This document shows positions 1-4,732 of a DNA stretch of 21,891 bases, in pieces. Numbering within the stretch: the first letter of the stretch is position 1; every line of letters starts with the position of its first letter. The notes under the pieces were generated by a model that worked only from the letters and a program-made list of their open reading frames with translations, did not search any database and was not told where the DNA came from. The position numbers and the translations under genes were made by a program. This DNA comes from an uncultured Porphyromonadaceae bacterium (GTDB taxonomy: Bacteria; Bacteroidota; Bacteroidia; Bacteroidales; Muribaculaceae), in the NCBI GenBank assembly GCA_947176355.1, contig CAMWQY010000005.1:1-21891 (forward strand). The letters run 5' to 3'.

Positions 1-118
1 CGACATGAACGGCGTCATGCTGAAGAAAGGTTGCTCACGCGAGGAACTGAAACAGCTGAAGCCTGCACTTTACATCCTCCGCAGCGGAAACACCGTAGTG
101 AAGGCCATATTAAAATAA
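1..118 (+). CDS. C-terminal end of a T9SS cargo protein (5' partial)
   Basis: Only the last 38 codons are visible, read in the frame starting at base 2 and ending with TAA at 116-118. The tail has the sequence pattern PALYILRSGN followed by VVKAILK. It matches the end of the type A T9SS sorting domain (GxYIxxxxGKxxKxx): a Gly/Ala-Tyr-Ile strand, a short turn, then a basic hydrophobic strand. Such proteins are exported by Sec, cross the outer membrane through the type IX system and are released or anchored on the surface. The passenger part lies outside the window, so its function cannot be given. The three large genes at 3114-11372 end in the same kind of domain. Confidence 0.75.
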   Translation, partial: DMNGVMLKKGCSREELKQLKPALYILRSGNTVVKAILK

Positions 119-144
119 CGAGCTGGACATAGCTATTTTTATAG

Positions 145-179
145 AGCCGGGTGCATAGCGATATGCATCCGGCTTTTTT
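145..179 (+). terminator. Rho-independent terminator after the first T9SS gene
   Basis: The arms 145-156 and 163-174 form a 12-bp stem, with one G-U pair and the loop AGCGAT. A run of six T follows directly (174-179). It lies 26 bases after the stop codon at 118, so it should end that transcript. Confidence 0.88.
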
Positions 180-186
180 CGTCCCC

Positions 187-227
187 CCGAGTCAAACCAA
201 CGTAATAAAGCATGCTCCGCATGCGCC
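187..227 (+). repeat. Short palindromic repeat, type 1, copy 1
   Basis: This is a 41-bp unit beginning CCGAGTCAA and containing the hairpin GCATGC-TCC-GCATGC preceded by GTAATAAA. A copy with one mismatch lies at 231-271, and an identical one lies at 1642-1682 on the other side of the abiF gene, in the same orientation. It has no coding potential that I believe. It resembles REP-type dispersed palindromes; the link to a REP-associated transposase is inference. Confidence 0.85.
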
Positions 228-230
228 CCA

Positions 231-271
231 CCGAGTCAATCCAACGTAATAAAGCATGCTCCGCATGCGCC
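231..271 (+). repeat. Short palindromic repeat, type 1, copy 2
   Basis: This unit has the same 41-bp layout as 187-227 and differs by one base (GTCAAT in place of GTCAAA). It is separated from the first copy by only 3 bp. The stem GCATGC/GCATGC and the loop TCC are unchanged. Confidence 0.85.
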
Positions 272-279
272 CCCGCGCG

Positions 280-377
280 TCCATCTGGAAGCTCGCAATG
301 CGCAGCGCCAGCAAGCTTCTGCGCCCCTCTGCCAGTTCCCCTCAATAGGCAGCGCAACAAGAAAGTTCTGCGCCTAA
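280..377 (-). repeat. Left copy of ~95-bp inverted repeat flanking abiF
   Basis: Read on the minus strand from 377, this starts TTAGGCGCAGAACTTT, continues to AACTGGCAGAGGGGCGC (337-321) and ends near CTTCCAGATGGA. The plus strand at 1769-1861 has the same start, the same middle block and a similar end (CTTCCGAGTGGA). The first 16 and the middle 17 bases are identical; the parts between and the outer third are diverged. The two copies face each other across the abiF locus. They could be the ends of an inserted cassette or two copies of a dispersed intergenic element. Confidence 0.75.
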
Positions 378-412
378 GAATCCTTTAAGCATCCCTCTCA
401 CGATTCCCCACC

Positions 413-449
413 GCGTCTAACAGAGTAGTTAGCACTCTCCGAGTGCGTC
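413..449 (+). repeat. Short palindromic repeat, type 2, copy 1
   Basis: This 37-bp unit has the hairpin GCACTC-TCC-GAGTGC preceded by GTAGTTA. A near-identical unit sits at 1688-1725. Compared with the type 1 repeats, the TCC loop and the outer stem pairs are the same. Two inner pairs differ with compensating changes on both arms, so the two types are relatives whose pairing has been kept. Confidence 0.8.
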
Positions 450-488
450 GAGCCTCGTCAAAAAGACTAATCAACTAAAACTTCACAT

Positions 489-513
489 AAAAAAAACGAT
501 GATGGGCATTATC
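489..513 (-). terminator. Possible weak terminator of abiF
   Basis: On the minus strand a 6-bp stem with one mismatch (513-508 with 503-498, loop GCCC) is followed by eight T (496-489). It lies about 30 bases past the abiF stop codon. The U-run is good but the stem is weak, so this is tentative. Confidence 0.4.
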
Positions 514-540
514 AGAGCGAAGCCATTCTGACCTCTAAAC

Positions 541-1440
541 TTATTTCCAAAGAGGTTCAGAATACCAATGATCTGGGAATCCCATTGCTTTTGTATCAAC
601 CATTGGATATTGGCTTATCAAACTTTTCAAATCTGATACAAATTGAAATTTACCATTTATTGCTTCTAACCAGTAGGCTATGCAGCATAATACGGCATAA
701 AGACGGTTGGGATCAATATCCAAATTACTTATCCAGAGTCCTCTATATTTACCATTTATTTGTGGAGTGGCTGATAGCCTTCTGTTCCAGATGCGAGCAT
801 GATGTGCGCAAAAATTCCTTAATGATGCAATGCTACGCATCCAACTTTCCAGAGTTTCATGATTTGGTAAGTTAAACTCGCGCGCGATATTTTTTTTGAC
901 CTTATTGTCAGAAAAATTATAATATAGTTTTGATAGAGTACCCAAAGAAGCCAGTCCCAATGTCTTCCACGCAGGAGGGAATGTCGGTTTTTTATACTTT
1001 TTGTAATGCTCTTTGATGAAATCTTCACGAGATCGATCTAATTCTCGGTCAATAGATGAGAGATTTTGTGCAAATAATCGTTCATTCTCTGAAAGATTAA
1101 CATCCATAAACCAGAAAGGACCATATTTCAATGAGAAGTGTTGGATGATTTTGGTGCGTAAAGCAATTTCAATCTCCTGTATCGCTGAAAAAACAAGCTG
1201 TCGAAGCCTTGTGTCAAATTCATATAAGGCAAATGCGTTTTCTAAAGTGCTTCCTGCTTTAAAATAGTGCGATTCCTTATCTTCCTCCATAGGTCGAAGG
1301 TAAGAGGCAATCCTAAAATAACTTACTAAACCTAACTTTCGTTGGGCTTCTTTTTCATCAATGATGATTAATCCGTTTGCCTTGAGTTTTTCAATTATGG
1401 CAAATGTATTTAAGGCGGGTTTGGAGTATTCTTTGTTCAT
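541..1440 (-). CDS. abiF: AbiF/Abi_2 family HEPN RNase toxin
   Basis: The 299-aa product fits the Abi_2 (AbiD/AbiF) family over its full length. Recognisable blocks are LGLVSYFRIASYLRPM near the N-terminus, FALYEFDTRLRQLVFSAIQEIEIALRT in the middle, then PPAWKTLGLASLGTLSKLYYNF and LRNFCAHHARIWNRRL. RNFCAH is a HEPN motif (R-x4-H), the catalytic signature of many RNA-cutting toxins, including the nuclease sites of Cas13. Proteins of this family act in phage abortive infection and as toxins held in check by a neighbouring RNA. Here the start codon directly abuts the U-tract of a structured leader (1441-1498). There is no protein partner. The gene looks AT-richer than its neighbours and is enclosed by repeats, which suggests acquisition. 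The RNase activity is inferred from the motif. Confidence 0.9.
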   Translation of the reverse strand: MNKEYSKPALNTFAIIEKLKANGLIIIDEKEAQRKLGLVSYFRIASYLRPMEEDKESHYFKAGSTLENAFALYEFDTRLRQLVFSAIQEIEIALRTKIIQHFSLKYGPFWFMDVNLSENERLFAQNLSSIDRELDRSREDFIKEHYKKYKKPTFPPAWKTLGLASLGTLSKLYYNFSDNKVKKNIAREFNLPNHETLESWMRSIASLRNFCAHHARIWNRRLSATPQINGKYRGLWISNLDIDPNRLYAVLCCIAYWLEAINGKFQFVSDLKSLISQYPMVDTKAMGFPDHWYSEPLWK

Positions 1441-1498
1441 AAAAATAAAAGACCCGCCCTGGTTCGCTGGTCTTTGGGAAGCGTGGCGGATTCTGTCA
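1441..1498 (-). ncRNA. abiF-associated leader RNA with H-type pseudoknot, candidate antitoxin
   Basis: The minus strand between the promoter and the abiF start codon can fold as an H-type pseudoknot. Stem 1 pairs CCGCC (1489-1485) with GGCGG (1458-1454). Stem 2 pairs AAAGAC (1475-1470) with GTCTTT (1453-1448). The two 3' arms are adjacent with no base between them, which allows coaxial stacking. The U-rich run 1450-1441 then leads straight into the abiF ATG, so the RNA could also act as a terminator/attenuator that limits toxin readthrough. As I recall, a conserved 'abiF' RNA motif upstream of Abi_2 genes has been described; this locus has that position and style. The exact ends are estimates from the promoter and the U-tract. 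Confidence 0.72.
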
Positions 1499-1501
1499 AT
1501 G

Positions 1502-1533
1502 CAAAGATAATGCTAATATTTCAATTTTGCAAA
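1502..1533 (-). promoter_or_regulatory. Bacteroidota-type promoter for the leader RNA and abiF
   Basis: On the minus strand TTTG (1533-1530) is followed after exactly 20 bases by TATCTTTG (1509-1502). This matches the -33 TTTG / -7 TAnnTTTG consensus of the Bacteroidota primary sigma factor. Transcription should begin near 1498-1494, just before the pseudoknot. Confidence 0.85.
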
Positions 1534-1641
1534 TATTTTCACAAAAAAATTGAATTTTTACTCATTTATTTGATGTTCGATCTGTCGCGTCTTGAGACAA
1601 CAGCATGAAATAGGGCCAAGAAGAGATTGCAATAACTAAGA

Positions 1642-1682
1642 CCGAGTCAAACCAACGTAATAAAGCATGCTCCGCATGCGCC
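1642..1682 (+). repeat. Short palindromic repeat, type 1, copy 3
   Basis: This unit is identical over 41 bp to the one at 187-227, with the hairpin GCATGC-TCC-GCATGC. It lies upstream of abiF, so the gene has type 1 repeats on both sides in direct orientation, about 1.4 kb apart. Confidence 0.85.
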
Positions 1683-1687
1683 AGCGC

Positions 1688-1725
1688 GCGTCAATCCAGA
1701 GTAGTTAGCACTCTCCGAGTGCGTC
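1688..1725 (+). repeat. Short palindromic repeat, type 2, copy 2
   Basis: This is the hairpin GCACTC-TCC-GAGTGC with GTAGTTA in front, almost the same as 413-449. It starts 5 bp after the type 1 unit, and a truncated start of another unit (GCGCGTCAATC) follows at about 1729-1739. The 5' part (GTCAATCCA) is shared with type 1, which shows common ancestry. Confidence 0.8.
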
Positions 1726-1768
1726 ATCGCGCGTCAATCACACCTGACAAGGAAAGATATTATAGAAT

Positions 1769-1861
1769 TTAGGCGCAGAACTTTTTATTTGCTCCGACGA
1801 TGGTTGGAACTGGCAGAGGGGCGCAGCGAGCGAGCCTCAGCGCTCTTTGCTTCCGAGTGGA
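1769..1861 (+). repeat. Right copy of ~95-bp inverted repeat flanking abiF
   Basis: This is the partner of the element at 280-377, in opposite orientation. TTAGGCGCAGAACTTT at 1769-1784 and AACTGGCAGAGGGGCGC at 1808-1824 are exact matches to the reverse complement of 377-362 and 337-321. The end CTTCCGAGTGGA (1850-1861) is a looser match. Confidence 0.75.
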
Positions 1862-1870
1862 GAAATGATC

Positions 1871-1904
1871 ATTCATAATTCATAATTCATAATTCATAAT
1901 TCAA
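1871..1904 (+). repeat. AT-rich 9-bp tandem repeat
   Basis: The 9-bp unit ATTCATAAT is repeated nearly four times without interruption. Similar ATTCATAAT and GCATTAT runs occur at 16285-16312 and 21503-21610. It contains no gene. Confidence 0.8.
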
Positions 1905-1990
1905 ATTGCCCTCAGCGAGCCCTTTGCGCCTTTGCGTGAGATTCCCTCTCCAGAATATGCCAAAATTAAAACTATTTTTTCTCGAAATAA

Positions 1991-2022
1991 TTTGCACGTC
2001 ACAAAAAAAATCATTAACTTTG
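1991..2022 (+). promoter_or_regulatory. Bacteroidota-type promoter for the TPR gene
   Basis: TTTG (1991-1994), a 20-base spacer and TAACTTTG (2015-2022) form a near-consensus Bacteroidota promoter. The start site should fall near 2027-2031, which gives a 5' leader of about 75 bases that is A-rich just before the ATG at 2104. Confidence 0.85.
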
Positions 2023-2103
2023 CGCTTCGAATGGGCTAAGGATGTAGAAATCCTGTCAATAACTCCCATATTTTAAAGAAAATTAAAGAAATATAATAAT
2101 AAA

Positions 2104-2781
2104 ATGGCATCAACCAACCAGACACCAGAGCAGCCTGACCAGCTCGAAAATATCAACAATAGGCTGACAAACCTCGGTCGTAATATAGAGACTAACAAAA
2201 AAGCTATGGGTATCGCAATGGGTGCTATCCTCGTTGTGGCTTGCCTCACTTTCGCTTGGCTATATCTCTATAAGATCCCAAAGAACAATAAGGCTATGGA
2301 GGCCTACAATAAGGTAGAACTCACAGCTCTGGGCAATGACTCCACCACCGCTGCTATGTATAAGAAAGTAGCTGATGAATATGGTGGTACTAATGCCGGC
2401 AAACTCGCAGCTCTAAGCGCAGCCGAGACCCTCTATAACTCCGGCAAATACGAAGAAGCTGCCAAATATCTTAAGGATTTCAGCACCGGCGACAAGGTGC
2501 TGGCTGCTAATGCCCAGGTTCTCCTTGGCGACTGCTACGTAAACCTTAAGAAATACGACGAAGCTATCTCCGCTTTCAAATACGCTGAAAAGAAAGCCGA
2601 CAAGAATCCTCAGATTGCTCCCCGTGCGCTTCTGAAGATGGCTGTTGTATACGATGAGCAGAAGAAATACGGTGATGCTCTCAAATGCTATGAGACTATC
2701 AAAAAGGATTATCCTCAGTTCTCTCTCGGCAACGGCCTCTCAATCGATTCCTACATCGAACGCGAAAAAGCCCGCCTCTAA
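2104..2781 (+). CDS. Membrane-anchored tetratricopeptide repeat protein (YfgM-like layout)
   Basis: This is a 225-aa protein. A charged N-terminal segment (1-35) is followed by one transmembrane helix at about 36-56. The rest is helical repeats with TPR signatures near 101-130 (NSGKYEEAAKYL), 137-166 (LGDCYVNLKKYDEAISAF) and 174-205 (VVYDEQKKYGDALKCYE). One helix followed by periplasm-side TPRs is the layout of YfgM, an ancillary partner of the SecYEG translocon and periplasmic chaperones. Related TPR proteins in Bacteroidales are annotated only as TPR proteins. It has its own promoter and a terminator at 2866-2900, so it is a single-gene unit. The role in protein-protein contact is inferred from the fold; the exact partner is unknown. 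Confidence 0.85.
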   Translation: MASTNQTPEQPDQLENINNRLTNLGRNIETNKKAMGIAMGAILVVACLTFAWLYLYKIPKNNKAMEAYNKVELTALGNDSTTAAMYKKVADEYGGTNAGKLAALSAAETLYNSGKYEEAAKYLKDFSTGDKVLAANAQVLLGDCYVNLKKYDEAISAFKYAEKKADKNPQIAPRALLKMAVVYDEQKKYGDALKCYETIKKDYPQFSLGNGLSIDSYIEREKARL

Positions 2782-2865
2782 AAATTATCACTTATTGTTC
2801 ATTGTTTAATGTTCAATACTTTAATTTGCCCCATAAAATAATAAAACATACCTGCTTATTTTATG

Positions 2866-2900
2866 AAAGGGAAGTTCGCTGCTGCGGCCTTCCCTTTTTT
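2866..2900 (+). terminator. Rho-independent terminator after the TPR gene
   Basis: AAAGGGAAG (2866-2874) pairs with CTTCCCTTT (2889-2897) around a 14-base loop, and the T-run continues to 2900. The 331-base gap 2782-3113 otherwise holds a low-complexity stretch (CACTTATTG...TTTAATGTTC, 2789-2812) and AT-rich DNA before the next gene. I see no additional gene there. Confidence 0.85.
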
Positions 2901-2928
2901 CTCTTTTTTATTTTTTAACATTTTATTT

Positions 2929-2960
2929 ATCAAGATTTTCAAATTATTTTTATACTTTTG
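2929..2960 (+). promoter_or_regulatory. Possible promoter for the T9SS cargo cluster
   Basis: TACTTTTG at 2953-2960 fits the -7 element TAnnTTTG. The sequence 20 bases upstream (ATCA at 2929-2932) is a poor -33 box. If used, it gives a 5' leader of roughly 145 bases before the ATG at 3114. It is the best candidate in the gap but not a strong one. Confidence 0.4.
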
Positions 2961-3113
2961 TAAAATTATTGGTAATTTTTATGTAATTTGTATCCATATT
3001 CTCATCCTGTGCTTATGTCTATGCTGACTTCCAAAAGATGCTTTGAGCACTTGATTTTTGAGAATCAAATATTTTAAACTAATCAATTTAAAACCTAAAA
3101 AGGGTCTATTTAT

Positions 3114-4679
3114 ATGAATCTTAAATATTTACTTGCTTCTGTCATTGTGTCTGCCACTGTTTCGGCAAATGCCGCTGACACTATTGATCTTGGCGAAATA
3201 CAGCCCGGCGTAGTATATGAATACGATATGTTGGTTCCTGTAATGGGACATTATACTCCTGTTGAGTCCGGCGTTTTGAAGAGTTATTACACCGGTGATG
3301 AATTAGGTGTCTATAAAGATGCTGCTCATGAGGATGAAATTTTCTCGCAACAGAGCTTCTATACAGCTTCCGGCGAGAAAGCCCGTGTTTATTCTGTCAC
3401 AGAAGGGGAGACTTTATATTTCTACCATCCCAATCCTATTTCAGGGGGTGTTTTCCGTTTTGTCGTAGAAAAGGAGCAGATTGAGCTGGGCTTGGTGGAG
3501 CCCTCTCCTGAGAATGTCCTTTCTATAAGCTCTGCATATAGACTCGAACTTGCTTTCAATATGTCGATAAAGTGCACGAGGTGTGTCGCCGAAGTCAATG
3601 GTGTGTCTGCAGAGATATCGCCGACTGTGGTTGACTCATACATTGCCGTTAATTGGTTTAATACCCTGCGTCAGTGGTATCATGATGGTAAAATAAATGC
3701 CGGTGATGAATTGACCCTGACTCTTACCGGAATCAGGGATGAATATAACTCATCTAATCGTCCTGATTTTGGCGACGGCCCCGGAAAACTGGTGCTAAAA
3801 TATAAGATGGCCGGTGCTCCGGTGGAGCTTATCAGGGAAGTCGGTACCCCTAATAGCGGTGTTACGGATTTCTTTACATATTATCTTCCCGGAAGCAACG
3901 AGGGTATAGTGACCCTATTATTTAATGGGGAGATTGATCCTGACTGCCATCCATCAGCAGAGATTGAATACGGCGACCCGGATAATATCGATGCCGGCAT
4001 GTATCACGAAAAAGTGCCTGTAAATATTGACAGGAATAAAGTGACTGTTAATCTGCAGGGTGTCACTCGTTTCCCGGAAGAGATGATTCCGGGACTTCAG
4101 CCGCAGAATACCATCTCATTGATCGTTTCCAATATCAAGAGTGCTGATGGCCAGAATGTCCTGACGGGGTATGCCGCAAGCCCTTACTCTTTTGGATATT
4201 CCTACAATCTAAAAAGTGTGGTTTATAGTATTGCAGCTGACTGGATGCCGGCAGCCGGAAGTCCTCTCAAAAGCGGTGATGATATGGAGATGTGGGTGCT
4301 CAACGGACAGAAGATACGGTTTGAATCAGTCGATTTCTCTTTCATTAAGGATGGCGTAGCAAATAAAGTTTCTGTTCCTTACAGTGATCTTACTTCTTCT
4401 GTCGATTCTGCCGATGCGATGCTGTATAATTTCAAAGCCCCTGCCATTGATGCAGATGTCGATACAGAAATCACCGTCACTCTTGGTGGTCTTCTTTGTG
4501 CCGACGGCCTCGATCATTCTTCCGACATTTTCGTAAGATATAAATCATCACCTTCGGCTGTAGAAGGAATTCAGGCAGCAGACTCCGACAATATATTCTA
4601 CGACCTCACCGGCCGTAAGGTAAAGACTCCTTCAAAGGGCATCTACATCACCAACGGCAAGAAAATCGTCGTCCAGTAG
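3114..4679 (+). CDS. Secreted T9SS cargo protein of unknown function (521 aa)
   Basis: The product begins with a clear signal peptide (residues 1-20, ending ANA before ADTIDLG). It ends with a type A T9SS sorting domain; the last ~30 residues contain FYDLTGRKVKTPSKGIYI and then NGKKIVVQ. The ~460 residues between are rich in beta-forming and acidic residues, with segments reminiscent of Ig-like folds (for example LELAFNMSIKCTRCVAEVNG, about 148-167), but I recognise no named domain. It should be exported through Sec and then across the outer membrane by the PorSS/T9SS machinery. The next two genes encode cargo of the same general type, with gaps of 53 and 130 bases, so a co-regulated surface protein cluster is likely. 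Adhesion or glycan binding is possible but not shown. Confidence 0.82.
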   Translation: MNLKYLLASVIVSATVSANAADTIDLGEIQPGVVYEYDMLVPVMGHYTPVESGVLKSYYTGDELGVYKDAAHEDEIFSQQSFYTASGEKARVYSVTEGETLYFYHPNPISGGVFRFVVEKEQIELGLVEPSPENVLSISSAYRLELAFNMSIKCTRCVAEVNGVSAEISPTVVDSYIAVNWFNTLRQWYHDGKINAGDELTLTLTGIRDEYNSSNRPDFGDGPGKLVLKYKMAGAPVELIREVGTPNSGVTDFFTYYLPGSNEGIVTLLFNGEIDPDCHPSAEIEYGDPDNIDAGMYHEKVPVNIDRNKVTVNLQGVTRFPEEMIPGLQPQNTISLIVSNIKSADGQNVLTGYAASPYSFGYSYNLKSVVYSIAADWMPAAGSPLKSGDDMEMWVLNGQKIRFESVDFSFIKDGVANKVSVPYSDLTSSVDSADAMLYNFKAPAIDADVDTEITVTLGGLLCADGLDHSSDIFVRYKSSPSAVEGIQAADSDNIFYDLTGRKVKTPSKGIYITNGKKIVVQ

Positions 4680-4694
4680 CGATAAATAATTTAT

Positions 4695-4722
4695 CGTTAA
4701 TCGTTAATAGTTAATAATTAAT
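4695..4722 (+). repeat. AT-rich 7-bp tandem repeat between T9SS genes
   Basis: Four consecutive heptamers (CGTTAAT, CGTTAAT, AGTTAAT, AATTAAT) fill most of the gap before the ATG at 4733. A small palindrome GATAAAT/ATTTATC (4681-4695) precedes them. No U-run follows the palindrome, so it is unlikely to be a strong terminator. Confidence 0.75.
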
Positions 4723-4732
4723 ATATCCGCCT

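Noticed and set aside
187..271. Possible CRISPR-like direct repeats
   Set aside because: Only two adjacent copies with a 3-bp gap and a third 1.4 kb away. No regular spacers and no cas genes.
139..360. 73-codon open frame on the minus strand through the left palindromes
   Set aside because: It arises from the two 41-bp repeats (the peptide repeats itself as well) and the left inverted repeat, and overlaps the terminator at 145-179. No domain or plausible start context.
1887..2069. 60-codon minus-strand open frame upstream of the TPR gene
   Set aside because: It runs through the promoter at 1991-2022 and the AT tandem repeat, and has no recognisable motif.
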